A stretch of 64,000 nucleotides of DNA from Lingula anatina. Its lineage: Eukaryota > Brachiopoda > Lingulata > Lingulida > Lingulidae. The stretch covers positions 191,297 through 255,296 of the forward strand of contig NW_019775427.1 of the NCBI RefSeq assembly GCF_001039355.2, given 5' to 3'. Positions 1 through 32,684 of this stretch are shown here, in pieces (within the stretch, counting starts at the first letter, position 1; each line of letters opens with the position of its first letter). Under the pieces are notes generated by a model, which did no database searches, was not told the DNA's origin, and saw only the letters and a program-made list of their open reading frames with translations. A program made the translations under genes and the position numbers.

Positions 1-157
1 CTATTAAACTTGAATAGGAAGTCATATACTGGCAATTTACTGTGACCTTGAAATTGACCTTTGACCTACCTTACGACGAATTCACTTTGATTGTACCATT
101 TTAAGTTATATATATTTTTTGCATATTTTGGAAATTCCTGTGATTGCATTTTTACAG

Positions 158-280
158 CTTGTCAAGCACAAGACTGGTGGCTGTGTCCCTTACTTTGTGT
201 ATGTGGGGGTCTATACGAATGCGCTTGCTCCAGCTGGTGGTACAATATTCGGAGGCGGTATCGCCTCTCTGATCCTCTAG
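158..280 (+). CDS. Last coding exon of an unrecognised plus-strand gene (partial)
   Basis: A pyrimidine-rich tract ending in TTTTTACAG at 157 is followed by 40 open codons and a TAG at 278-280. The peptide begins LVKHKTGGC and ends in a Gly/Ala/Ile-rich hydrophobic stretch (GGTIFGGGIASLIL). That would suit the C-terminal end of a multi-pass membrane protein. The exon is noticeably richer in G and C than the sequence on either side, which supports coding. The upstream exons lie outside the window, so the phase (0 assumed) and the product cannot be confirmed. I do not recognise the family. The gene is convergent with the ABCC1-like gene. Confidence 0.5.
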   Translation, partial: LVKHKTGGCVPYFVYVGVYTNALAPAGGTIFGGGIASLIL

Positions 281-3200
281 TTATTATTATTTTTGCACAG
301 ATTTTGTACTTGCTTTCTGTGCTGTACATATCATAGAGAAAATAAGTAGGTCAAATTTGAAGAAAGTGCAGAGCCTTTTTTTTTTTTGTTGTAAGAAATA
401 AGTATTGATAACTTATGCATGTTACAGGACATTCACCCTGGCTTCTTTTGCATCTTTAATTTTTGTACTATAGCAGGTTGTCTCCTATCTAGTCTTGATT
501 GAGAAACTGTGGGTACTATTGCCATCTTCAGCTGTTTTTGTTTGAATACTTGCCAGCATATGTCAATTTAAAACTAAGAAAATGCAGACTAACGTAAAGG
601 TAGAGTGGTGTTTTGTTTTGCAGTCCTTCTGAATTTTAACAGCACCATAATATTTTCTTCTTGTCTGTTTCTAACAGAACCAATTTTTTTCTAGTCTGCT
701 TCTTAATATGTCTGAGTTCTTGATTTTATTTACAAAGCACATTTAGAATGAGAAAACCTGAAATGCCCAAAACCATGATCATATGGGAAAAGTGTGTGGA
801 CTTGAATCAAAATGCACTAAGACAGAACGTTGAACTGTCCCCAAATACAAAAAAGGAAAGTAAAATAGGGAAAAAATGAGATGCCACTTATCTATGCAGG
901 CAACATCAGATGCAGCTTTGACATTCTAATTGTGTTGAGGATATAATTATAGTATTATGGCCAAAGAATTTTTGATAAATACTGGTAGTAATTTAATTCA
1001 AATGGGCTTTTTATCCAGCACAAAGTTTCATAAGCAGAAACCCTAAGTTTTTTTGCCATTAAAAAAACAATATGTGAAGAATGATGTGAATTTTCAATAG
1101 CAATTTATCTACCATCATAATGTTAACACAGTTTGGGATAATGAGGATAATTTGAGTGGCAAGTTCTACAAAAACTGAAAGGAAGTTGAGAACTTGCATG
1201 GAAAACCTGCCTTGGGTCCTTTAAAAGTTGTTTTCAGTATGAGTGCTTACTTAAATTGTTGACAGTTTTCTAAGAAATCATTTGTTAAAGCTAAAACTGC
1301 ATGACTATTTGTCTGTCCATTAACCTATGCCAATGGTTTGATGCTCTACTAGGGATGTGTACACCATTTTTCTTTTTTTATACTGTAACAATAGATGCTT
1401 CGATGTAATTGAGTAGTATATTCTATTGATTTTAAAATAACAAAGTCTCAAAAGTCGAACTAGCATTCCCCTTGAAATTATTTACATATCTGTGCCTAAA
1501 TCTTTATTATTATTGTTACTATTACTTTTATTATTTATTATTATTTAACTTGTTAAAATATCTCAAAAGCAATCACTGTTAAACCTGAAGCTGAAAAAAA
1601 TGATGACAATTAGTGCAGATTAACACAGGCTTAACTGGCTTGATTGCATTCCACATAGATTAAAGTGAAATCTCTAAAATCTGTTTGTTAATTCTCTAGA
1701 AGAGTATTTGTTGTTACATGTTTGTGCAGAAGGCTCTTGTTCTTTTGATATGGGGATTAGATGATTTAGCACCCTTTGATGGAGAATTGTACCTAGTTTT
1801 AAATTAGCATGAATATTCCTTTGTTCTTGGCATTATGAAATGCCCCACCTTTTTGAGGTGAAAATGGATAATGCTTTTGCTCAAAGCCACTCCGGTCTGC
1901 CAAATATAGTATTATCATAAAATTGTATTTGTATTGAAATACCTGAGGGGCAGCTTTGATTTATCCTAAAAATGCTCTTTAAAAATGAAAAAAAGTTGTG
2001 ATAAAGTATCCTTGTCTGCCAAGAATGAAATAATTTTTGTTAATAGAAGCAGGTTACTGAAGATATCATTTACCTTTTCCTAAATGACATGATTTATGCC
2101 TAGATTTGAATGTCTGGCATATTTCCTTACCATGTCTATACTAAAGGTCAACTAATTTTCTCATAATTTTGTGCATTAAACATGTTTTGTGCAACCTTAA
2201 ACTTAAACTCTCTGGATATTTTCCTATAAACATTTTGGGTAACTTTTTTAAAAAATGTGGATTATAAGGTAGATAATACAATTTAAGGTGCTTTTTAAGT
2301 AGATAATACTATTCACTGGAGTGTGTGTTTTACATATTATGCAACATGACCTCAGCTGGTACTCGTGCATGTACCGAGTCTGGCGTTCACCTCACACAAC
2401 CAGGTGTTGATCCCACAGAGTCAATAACTGTGGCGGTTTGAATTTCCAATACCTCAGCCCTTTGACAAGGGGAGATCAATACGCATTATTTGGATTGTTA
2501 CATCAGCCTGTTTGCTGTAGACAGCGCACTTCAAGCAGATTTTACCGCCAGGTTTGCAGCACTGGGGCGATTGTGTCTTAACCCAGCCAAGCTTAATCAA
2601 TTGGAACTTCAAAGACTTACTTTCAGCTTTGGTTTTGCCTGGAGAAAAGAGTTCTCATTGATTATTGATAGGGTTTTTTTGTACTGTATTTTTATAGATT
2701 TTTAATAAGAGATTTTATGATTGGTTGATAATGGCCACTGACAGTTTAGGAGTGTCCAGTAGTGGAAACTAATGGTGATTTTTTTTTTTTTTTTTTAATT
2801 TATAAGTCTATGAAGTTCACTGATGTATGAGAATTTATTTTCTAGGAAGAGTGCAAGGGTTGAAAGTGATTCACGAGTACCAAAGCCTTTAGTGTGTACA
2901 TCAGTCAGGATTACGCTTTCAAACTGTTAGCCCAGCAGATGTAAAGGTTTAGGATCAAGTATATTTATGCAATGAAATAATCTTCTTAAGGGGATTTGAT
3001 ATGTTATAAAGGCAGATATTTGAAGAAATAACTGTTTCTATTAAAAAAGCATAATCTTCGATATGCAAGATTCCACAATAATTTCTCAAATTTATTTTAT
3101 AATTTCCTTTTTTCCCCTTCCCTGCACTTTTAGATTCATTTTTTTTGTAACATTTTTATTGACTTGTTGCTCTCCTGCATTTGGGCTTAGATCTCCTTTT

Positions 3201-4264
3201 TACATTTATCATTATCATAACAACAAAGCAGCACAAAGGCTATCACCTGCAATGGGAGGATCTGTTTTTTTCTTTGCATGCGAAGCTCTCTAAGTCTCCG
3301 CCAAACTGTACTAAACGTAGAACATTTCTTTGATTTATCTGTAAGAACAGATGGTTCTTTGATTTCTTCCTTGTTTTACATCCCTTTGAACTTGTGTGTG
3401 TGTGAAATGTCATATCACTATGGAGTCTGGATGCCTGGTGCAGGTGTGCTGTACAGCCCTGCCCAGTTCTAGGTTTTTTTCCCATCCCGAGATTCGTGTT
3501 TTGACTCAATTTTTGTCATGCAAAAGGGTACATATGAACTGATGAAGTTCAGTTTTTATAAGAGAGAAAACTAGGGTATATTATGTGCATTTTAACAAAA
3601 ATGCTGCAGCTATTTTGCACACTTGTATATGAAGATATGTTGCATATGAACAGCTGTTGATAAACATTAGTTACTGCTATTTTGCATGTATTTTTATTAA
3701 TTTGTCCACAATGCAGGGCATTGTTTTAACATGGTTTCTTTTCTTTTACTTTTGTGTATTCCTACAGTGCATTAGTTACTGGTTGCAAATGTGTATCCTG
3801 TATAGAAATACTGGCCAATTTTATTCTTGATCTTTGCTAAGGTTCATTTCTTTTGAACAATCCCAAAAGTGCCACCTTGCCCATGAGGGTACACTTATTT
3901 TATAAATGGTTGACTTTACATTCATATTATTTCAGATGGCGAAGATGAGGGTAGATGATTAAAGAGAAAATGGCAAGAGGGAAGCTGCTCAATACATCAT
4001 AACAGAGCCCGGGAGAAATCCAATCAAAGAACCGTGTGCTGTTTAACATGCAATCTACACCCAAGGAACAATTTGTGCATGATGTCTTTCTTGATTAAGG
4101 GTTCTTTTGTAAATGGCTGTCACATTAAAAAACGCCTTTCTTATGTCTATCTGGAAGTTGACACATGTTAATGGTGTATCTTCTTTGAAATGTTCTGGTA
4201 GAGTCATGAAAAGTTTTTTCTGTATGTTTGAAAAGTTCTATTCTGCCTTTGTGCAGATGATTTT
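281..4264 (+). other. AT-rich region, presumed long 3' UTR of the plus-strand gene
   Basis: I see no convincing exon on either strand. The sequence is AT-rich with T-runs, as expected of a long 3' UTR or intergenic DNA. There is no clear AATAAA close to the stop codon. An ATTAAA at about 4124-4129 is one candidate polyadenylation signal just before the transposon at 4265. The small open frames here are short, AT-biased and lack recognisable homology. Confidence 0.35.
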
Positions 4265-6166
4265 TACGGTAATGTGCCAAGCATTTCGACCGGCCCAGTC
4301 AATCCGACCAAAAAAATTATATTATAAAATTAATTTTTCTGGGCTCAAACATTTAGTCCATACGTCAAAATCATGCGACAGAATTTTTTTCTTGTTCCGA
4401 TTGTTCGACCACATCGTCGGCAAGACTCGGTAAATTTTCAAGCCAGTCATATAGATGCTGCATGCCGGGCCCTTTGTCAATTGTTGTCCTTTCAATAGCT
4501 CTCGTCAATGAGGAAGAAACTATTAATTGGAGATCTAATCTGGAAGCATGACTTACCTGTCATTTTCTTTGTCCCCGATGACAAGATAGTGTTATAGACA
4601 TACAATTTGTGCTAATTAAGCAGACTTGCCCTCGCTGACTGATTCATCACGCCCGTAACTGGGGAAGGGGGGGTTAAAAAAGGTCCATTCTTGATTAAAC
4701 CAAATATCGACAGTGGGTAGAATACGTCGTAAACACCTTCATATAGACCATATATAGCGTTTGCTAGCAATAAAAACTTTGGGAAGAATAAGCAATTTAT
4801 TTTCAAGTTTGATTGAAATATATATGCAGATGGGGAAACGTTCTTGAAGTCAACACCGCAAGATCTTACATTTACTACAATCGACCGAAAGATCAGCGGG
4901 ATCGACCGCCCAGACTTCTTGGCGCCAAATACCACGCGCTGTCAAAATCTGACGAACACGTGTAGCTGTTCACCTACATGGATAACTGATTTGTCAACAA
5001 TAAAAATGACGTCTTCCTTAACTCCATGAGAGCTTCATAGAGAGTTCCACTGGATATTTACGTTACCTGTGAGTCACTTTTTATTTCCCCAGATGCATGA
5101 AATGTTGATGATATTTAGCGTAATCCACGAAGAACTCCATTCCTGTGACCCCCCTCCCCCAAAATGGGACCGTCTTCATTAACATGTGGTTTGCGCTATG
5201 CTAGACCAGACCAGATAAGACCAGTCTCATTTCTGCATGTACTCAATGATTCTCGCGTCAAATTATAAATGCACTTGTTTTGTGAAAATTATGGCAATTA
5301 AATGCTTATTTTACGTTCGGGTTGTATCAGTGGGGTTTTCAATATGCACCGTGGTTTGTGCACAGCGAGAGTATATAAGTAAGAAAATCGGAAGAGTGCC
5401 AGCAAGATAGGCCTACTCTATGTCTATCGGCACAGGTAGGCTCCGTATTTTGCCTTTTCTCAATATGTTTTAATATGACATGCTTTTTAAATAAAATACT
5501 TATAAGTAATTTGAAGTTACACTGAATTCCGTTTGAGTACCAGTTGGTATTCTTTGATACAGGTGATTGAATTTTCTTCGGAAGTACGTCTACGCCTTGA
5601 CGCTGAGCAAGCCTTGCGGGTTGAAAACAACTGATCTCAGACTGGTAAAAAATTTCAATTCGGTTGATTTCAGTTGTCATATTAAAATTCAAATAGGGCG
5701 TACGTAGATCACATAACTAGTTTAAGTCTACTAAAGCTACCGGTTTCAAATATAAGTGACCGGCCTTTGTTTACAACACCCGTCTCTGGGGAAGTACTCG
5801 TCCCACTCGTGAAGCGCATCATGAAAATGATCGTAGGTGAGGGAAATATATAATTAGAAATTATAATTGTCGTCTTTTTTAATGTTATGAGTAATGTTAG
5901 CACATATTGTACACAGCAAAATAAGATTTTAAAAGGCGGATAAAACAAGCCTGAAACACGTGTTAGGCGAAAATTGCGGCTTATCTTGCGTAACACTTCC
6001 GGTAAAATGCAATACTTCCAGAAAGATGGACGTTTTGGCAGATGCCCCTAACAATCCGACGATATCAAAGGTTTCCATTTGCTGTATTTTAATCAATTCG
6101 ACCAAACTGACATTTCCATGAAATTAATTAATTAATCTTGGTCGAATTGTTTGGCATATTACCGTA
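4265..6166. mobile_element. TA-flanked DNA transposon with 25-bp terminal inverted repeats (Tc1/mariner-like, probably non-autonomous)
   Basis: The left end at 4267-4291 (CGGTAATGTGCCAAGC...) and the reverse complement of 6140-6164 (CGGTAATATGCCAAAC...) match at 22 of 25 positions. Both ends sit directly against a TA dinucleotide (4265-4266 and 6165-6166), the target duplication typical of Tc1/mariner-type elements. The 1.9 kb interior is richer in CpG than its surroundings and repeats TCGACC-like words. A further 12-bp inverted repeat (6094-6105 with 6138-6149) lies just inside the right end. No transposase domain is recognisable in the internal frames (for example 4612-4935 or 5339-5692), so the element is probably non-autonomous. 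Superfamily assignment rests only on the TA duplication. Confidence 0.65.
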
Positions 6167-6546
6167 GAGCATAAAAATCTCACCAATTCTGAAAGCAGAA
6201 CATAGATATTCTTGAAATTTTTCTTGCCTAAATCTTTCAGCTCTTTGATTGAAACAAAAAAGTATGCTTTATTTATCCTAGCTAAGATGTATTAAACTGA
6301 AGAACTGACCAATTTTATTTAATCATAAACAGTTTCCAAAATCATATAGTTCAAATAGATGTAAAAATGCAACCACATTTATAATAAGAAGACAAGATTG
6401 CTTTGCAATATTGGTTAAAAAGCAAAATTCATTAAGCAGGCATTTGTGTCACTTTTTATAAGAAAACTAACAAATCTTGGGGCACTTTAAGACAGGTGGA
6501 TGATTTAACAATGAAACCCAAGCTTTTTACATGGGTATTGCCATTT

Positions 6547-26314
<19,768 letters not shown>

Positions 26315-28464
26315 GTTTCAGTGATGTTTACAATGCGACGAGGCGTGTGCGGCTATTTATAGACGTACTGACCTACAATGACTTGCAAAATGTAATACAA
26401 CTTTCTTGCCCATTAGACCGATTAGATATGGGATGGGTGACAAAAGTGGTTACAGTAAACTTACTGCAATCATTATAAACAATGTACAATTCAAAATATA
26501 CAATCGCTAAAAAGCAATGGCCTAGCTGTTGCAATTTGACCAATATTTCATTGTGTCAAAGTTTAAAATCTGCCGTTGATAATTTGTTAAACGTCCATTC
26601 ATCCCCATAACCCCATTTCGAGGGTATATAAAATGTAGAATGTAAAATATATAACCACAGCCGGATCCAACCTCGAAAAGGGTCAACAAATCAATACTCA
26701 TTTTTAAACCGGATTTACAATTTTTAAACCTGGTTTACAGTTTTTCCTACGGAGCTTTTGTCACATCACTTCATACCCCCTAAACGCGTAATCTTGGTTA
26801 ATTAATGAAAATATTTATTTTAACAAGTATGAAATAAATAGTAAGCCCTATGCTGCTGGTTTAACTAGGTTCGTAACTATTTTATCGATTTTCACATGAT
26901 TTAAAATGAAAACGGCAAAAAGGCATATTACATGTGCCGGGCACGAAACTGGTCTGTAAAATTAAACAACCCGGTTAAAAAAGGAAAAGTTAAACCTTCA
27001 CAAATTACTAGAGACAGTTCATAATATCAATGGATCCTAGTCTGTTTTGTGTCAGCAAACAAACTTCTGGATAAATGAGGCAAAAGATCGAGGCAATATT
27101 GTTAATAAATAAAATAAAAATAAAGCGATGAGGAAGGGGTGCGTATTCTTTTTACTTCGAAAGTACTTTGATCTGAACAACCAGTAAAACAAGACTTTTA
27201 CTTAAAAGGTCCGCTATTCAAAATTTTTATTCAATAAAAAAACAGTAGGCCTAGATGACTATTTTTACTCCAATATTGCATCTAAAATTTATTAAATCAA
27301 ATAGTCATAGGGCCTAGATTCTCCCTCCCTCCCTCTCGTGTATTGCCGCGTTTGAACCTCTATTTTTTTAATGTAAATTCCATTGCATGTTAGCCTAGGC
27401 CTCTTTGGTGATTTTGCTTTACCAAGAATGAAAAGCAACATACAGCAACCGGCGATATTTCATCTTCAAATTTTTTTCAAAATCAATAAACAGCCAGGTG
27501 CGCAAGGTTGCGTATGGCAAATTTTGAGCATATACTGTGAGTGTGTGGGTAGGGTGGGGTGGATTCCGTAAGATCACATTGAGCGGGATTGAAAAGAGTA
27601 GGTAGTGCTGGCCAAAACCTCCGGCCTTCATGCATATGAACCACATAAGCTTTTGAGGCAGAAAAAAACATTTGATATAATGAAAAAGAGTAAAAACAGT
27701 TAGGGGTATTGGTCTTTCTACCGGCCTTTTTACCATCAGATTAATAGAACTGCGGAGTTCGGAGCGAAGAAAATTCGGAGTGCCGAAGCTTCGGACCAAT
27801 GATACATTTTTAGGAAAATGTTTGAATAATTTCCAGAAATTTCGGAATATCGCCTTCGTACGGCATTGCTGGGATGCTAAAGATAGATTGATATTTTTTC
27901 CACCAAACACAATAAGTCAGCTTCGATTACGTTTTCCATAAATTTAGCTATGCATTTTTCAATTTCCGTGATAGCACATACAAGTACTGATATTGGCACT
28001 AACAATTAATAAACAACACAAAGTTGATTTTTTATTCAATTTATTTAGTCACTTTATTTAGGATTTTATATGATATATTTCTGAAATTAAATTCTGTCAA
28101 ATATTTTATATTGCACTTTAAAGTGTACAGCCTTATCTATCACAGTCGGGCATACATTGTACCGTCTTGCTGCTATAATGTTACAAATGTCGATGCCAGT
28201 TGAAGGTTAGGTGTTCTGGCTTTAAACAGATACTTAGATTCCTAGAGAGATCATAATTTTTTTGTGGAAAGTTCTCTGAATAATCAACATTGATGATTAT
28301 CACTTAACATCAAACTTATAGTACCATGATCATGAATTCACTTCCACGTAATTTTCTTTGGTAGGGAATGATTTTTAAGAGTTTCTTTCATAACTCTTTT
28401 TTGGAATGCCTTATCAAAATTGGCATAAATTGTGTCCCAGAGTCTTCACTGGCCATCACATAGG
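26315..28464. promoter_or_regulatory. Intergenic region between ABCC1 start and SNX25 stop, copy 1
   Basis: This roughly 2.1 kb stretch should contain the ABCC1 promoter and the SNX25 3' UTR. Candidate minus-strand AATAAA signals (TTTATT on the plus strand) sit at about 28030-28060, 400-430 bases after the SNX25 stop. An open frame at 27419-27910 is broken by a one-base difference in the other copy, so it is unlikely to be coding. No other gene is visible. Confidence 0.5.
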
Positions 28465-30066
28465 CTACAAATGGAACATGACCTCCACTTGTGGGAGTGG
28501 TTGTTTTTGTCCCCTTGTTGCCTGGTCAGTGGAATCAGCGTCCTGGTCATCAAACTGGACAGTCTCTGGACTCTGTGAGCGACTTGGGGGTGGAGCATTG
28601 AGGCTGCTAACTGCAAAGGGCACCTGTCTTTCAGCTGTTAGCTCCTCCATTTTGCTCTTCACCTCAGGGAGAACTTCCAATAGCACCAATTCAAGAAGCA
28701 CCTGGAAAAAAGCCCAACTCTGTTATGTATGGAACTTTTATAGGGATATTGTGAGTGCTAGACTTAATATACAAACTGCTTTCATTGTCTGATTTTTAAA
28801 AACAGAAAATACTCCTTTCTTCACAAAGGGTTTTCACAAAATTATCTTAAATGTATGTAAAATATATATTTTAGGAAAAATGCTATTTGATAATGAATAA
28901 AAACTTCTTACATAAAATAGATGTTTGTTCAGTCTGCCATCTTGAAAAACTTCAAATATTTTGATGGCACCCTTTCTTGAGTTTTTCTCACCAAATAAGT
29001 TCTTCATAGCATCTAAAACAAGGCAAATAACAATACTGATATCTTCAAATTTATGATGAACTCTTATTTAAAGAAAATAATAATAAAAACATTTATTTAA
29101 TTTGAAACCCCATTAACCATGCATCAGAATTTAATTTTTCAGAAATATGTGACCAAAACACGATAACATTTACACTGAATTGAAAATGCATATAACCAAA
29201 GTCTCACCAGGTATGCTGTCCAAAAACTTATTTTTTGCTGCCATTCTGGTTCTCATTTTCTCCTCGTCACTCCTGGGAGGTGTAGGAGGCGCCAGGTGTC
29301 CTCCTGGCCAAAACGAGTTGCAAAACAGTTGAATGTAGTAAATGATCATAGGCTCAGAGAAGATCCAGTCCACTGTTTCTCGTAACTGTCTAAAGTACGA
29401 AATAAATACATTAAATTAAACATGAATCCCAGCCAAGAATCACATCACTGCAGCTAAATAAAAATACATAAGTTCTTTAATCTCTAATAAATATAAATGA
29501 ACATAAATACACTATCTGGAATCTAACCCACAAAAATTAGCAATGATCACCTAAATGTATTCATTTCATTGATGATAATAAGATGACCTACACGTACCAG
29601 GCAATTGACTAACTACATGTAACCTACACCTGTGTCACAATTGAGAGATGTGACCTGACAGATGTGAGCTGCACCTACCTGATCACAAACCTCAAGAAGA
29701 GATGTATTGTCACCTACATGTACACCTACATAAAGATGTTGACCTTCACAAAACTGTTAAATGATCTGTCTGATGTTACCTGTGATTACCTACTGAACCA
29801 CTGAGAATGTGAGCTGTACTGTCTTGTTAACTGATATGGTTTTCAAAATATACTTTATAACCAACCTGTTTCATGTCTTTTCTGAAGTGACCTCCCAGGT
29901 ATTATTACCTACAACCAACCTGTTAATTGTCCTTCCAGATGTGGCCTGCACAAACACCATTAAACTTTTCCTCAACCACTTGAACACCCCACTCAGCTCA
30001 AATATCTCCCCTATCAACAAGTAGAGAGGCTGTGCTATAGAGTCCTTGCTCCTGTCATCTTTTACG
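28465..30066 (-). pseudogene. SNX25: Orphan duplicate of SNX25 exons 20-23 (copy 1)
   Basis: Exons 29920-30066, 29208-29389, 28912-29012 and 28465-28701 repeat the nexin-C end of SNX25 with intact splice sites and frame, ending in the same stop. The rest of SNX25 lies beyond the other copy (35019-36614), so these exons have no 5' part of their own unless transcripts skip the nearer set. Exonic differences are almost all synonymous. One replacement is seen (Ser versus Asn in the DR-S/N-KD segment of exon 20). The preserved frame fits either a very recent duplication or the second haplotype. Confidence 0.85.
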
Positions 30067-30223
30067 CTGAAATCAATTGAAAAAATATTTTTCTATTAGA
30101 CAAAAGGGGAAACGAATACAATTCATCATCATCATAATAATAATTTAACAAAGAACTACATCTACGTAAATGATAATGAGACTAATGATGAAAATGAATT
30201 TTAATTGTTAAAACAATAATAAN

Positions 30224-30423
30224 AACGCATCGCAAGCAAGCGTGTGAATGCCGCGTTTGATACTTTGTATCAGACGCTTCGTTTTACTTGACAACACAGT
30301 GTTTACGATGGGCATGACAGGAAAAAAGTGCAAAAAACACGCACTTCCGGTTTTCGTCGATTTCTTGAAGGCGTCGATTTCTTGAAGGGCGAGTCTATAT
30401 GTACTGTATATATACTGTACAAA
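30224..30423. other. Seam segment between the two duplication copies
   Basis: About 200 bases after the lone N (30223) have no counterpart in either copy. They are rich in CpG, include a stem-like TTGATAC/GTATCA pair near 30258-30276, and contain a direct repeat of CGTCGATTTCTTGAAGG. Duplication copy 2 begins near 30424. Confidence 0.7.
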
Positions 30424-30460
30424 AATTTTACAAGATAAAATGATTGAGAGGCCAGCTTAC

Positions 30461-30805
30461 CAATGTGACAGCTAGTATTCCAGGGGAGACAAAATGAACC
30501 AGAGGCGGGGGTGGACTTTCCGTCTCATACTCGCTAGCTGTCTTGAACACATCTAATAGAACATCACAGACAAGGAGTAGGGTAATGATCTAGAAAACAC
30601 AAGTTTGATGCTTAGAAAAAGAAATCAAACTAAGTTACCTAAATGACAGGTTTTTACACAGTACACAAACTCTTCTAATAATTTTTAAAAACTTCTTAAG
30701 CATATAAAATGTAAAATAACAAGTGTCCATACTGATGTTAGAGCTTACAATGATGATACAAAGCTAGCAGTTATTTTAAAGATTCTTATATGGATGTGCA
30801 TGTCC

Positions 30806-30836
<31 letters not shown>

Positions 30837-32684
30837 ACCCAAGCTAATTCCACCCTCAATGAACTTCCAAAAGATCTCATAACAATACATCTCATCCCTT
30901 TTCAAGTGTTCAAAAATTCCTATGCCTGTACTTACTGTTCTTGTTATATTGAGGGCATTGCTGTTAATGTGTCCCTTCCTTCTCTTAAGGAAAGTGCTAT
31001 AGAAGGGGAGGGCCAGCCAAAGCAGACCACATGGTACCCATACCAATACAGTGTTCTGGAAACAAGGGGTAAAGTCTGGTCCAACCTCATTGTCCCACGT
31101 TATATTGAGGTTCTGAAATAAATCAAATATATTTCAAATTATGTCAATCATGAAATCAATTTCTATCCCTGTTCATTAATACTATTCAGCACTCCAGAAT
31201 ATGGGAATTATCTAATATCTCTAGGTAGAGCTTCTTTAGACCTCATATTTAGTTTGGCACTTTAATCATTTTTACATTACCAAAGTATAGAAAGAGATAA
31301 TATCATCTTTAAATGAAAGCAGCCAATTCAAAAGGTGTAGCCAATATCAGCAGCTGATGTCCAATATCCAAGAGACTGCACTGACACATGATTAAGATCA
31401 GCTGGTACTACGTGTACCACATGCTCCACATTTCAATTACCCCCGAAAGGCATAAAAGAGAAGTGTAAGAAGTCATCTGCATCTGGGAGAGAATAGATAA
31501 AACAGCACTGAAGTAAAAGAGAACTGAGATTTGATCTCTGCAACATCTGGGCCAGGTTCTTGAGCAGATATCTAGTTGTTGTGTGAGCAGTAACACGACT
31601 CATTTCCCTATTAAAGATCAATGGCACCTATCCTACCATCAGACCATTGCACTGATCATTATTTCCTAGATCCAGTATAGTATAGTATTATTGTCTTTTC
31701 TCTTTCTTTTTGCAATTTGGTATAATTTTTTCCTTATGTTGGTGAGGGGTGACAAGAGAAAACACATGCCATTTTTTTTTTTTTTTTTGGGGGGGGGGGG
31801 GAGAGGGGGAGTCAACTCCCCTTTCCCCAATAAGCCATTGTTAGAAAATCTGTATCTTCTCCTAGCAATTAGGCCACATTGTATCAAAATGCACTTTCTC
31901 ATATTTCCCGACCACTTTTGTATTTCACATGTATATTTCACATAGGGCCTACATACATTGTATTTCTCTACTTGAGCAAATCCTAAAATCAAAATTTAAG
32001 CTGGCAGTGTGTTCATGCCCACCTCCTAAAACCTGTTGTGTGGTAAATCTCAGGTGCTTGTGATAACATATAGTTTAAAAATTGAGTGTGGCATCTTTTG
32101 ACTCATTTCTAAAAATGACATCTTCAAAAACGAAAAATATCATGTCACTAAAACAAGAATATATTTTTATCTAAATGAGATGGCTACATATTCAAATTGC
32201 TAGTTTAAACGGAGATATTTTTCTAGCTGTGCACCAAGGTTTGAATCCCTGAACACCGTTTGAAAAAAACACGTGTGGAGACCACAGTGCTGCCGTCAGC
32301 AAAAAAATACAACGCACGTCGGTGAAACGTTTAGATAACACAACCGCTAGACCATGAGCCTTATTTAATCCTCCCACACACACCCATAAAAAAACACGTA
32401 CTCGGCATTGCACAAAGGCCATGCTGTCAGTGTAATTTTACGTTACCGTAATCGTCGCACTGTGTTATATCACAACTTGACCTAAAATACTACAATGAAT
32501 TCAGGCACATTAGCTAACTGATTTTACCCATTATTCCTCATCAACTGAGAACTCCCATCTAACGAACATATTCAAAGTAGATTATTTTATATTCTGTGCA
32601 ACAGTTGTAATGTTACAAGCTCGAAGATTTGAGAAATCTTACCCAGAATTCGGAGCCACAAAACTCCGTGAAGTTCGCCGCCAT
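30461..32684 (-). pseudogene. ABCC1: Orphan duplicate of ABCC1-like exons 1-3 (copy 2)
   Basis: Exons 32643-32684 (start MAANFTEF), 30936-31112 (NLNITWDNEVG) and 30461-30589 (IITLLLVCDVLLDVFK) keep frame and splice sites. They are followed downstream not by exon 4 but by the second copy of the SNX25 exons. If the duplication is real, a transcript would need to splice across copy 1 to reach exon 4, giving an alternative N-terminus. If it is an assembly artefact, this is simply the other allele. It is not broken. Confidence 0.85.

Noticed and set aside
3243-3509. Minus-strand frame searched for ABCC1 TMD2/NBD2
   Set aside because: No Walker, signature or membrane pattern of an ABC transporter in this or other frames of 1-6500.
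27419-27910. 163-codon minus-strand open frame between ABCC1 and SNX25
   Set aside because: The matching region of the other copy (33993-34340) is shifted by an extra A in a homopolymer and has an altered end, and no domain is recognisable. The frame is not preserved as a gene would be.
28406-28792. Plus-strand 128-codon frame, also at 34960-35346
   Set aside because: It is antisense to the last SNX25 exon, whose sense frame matches the family.
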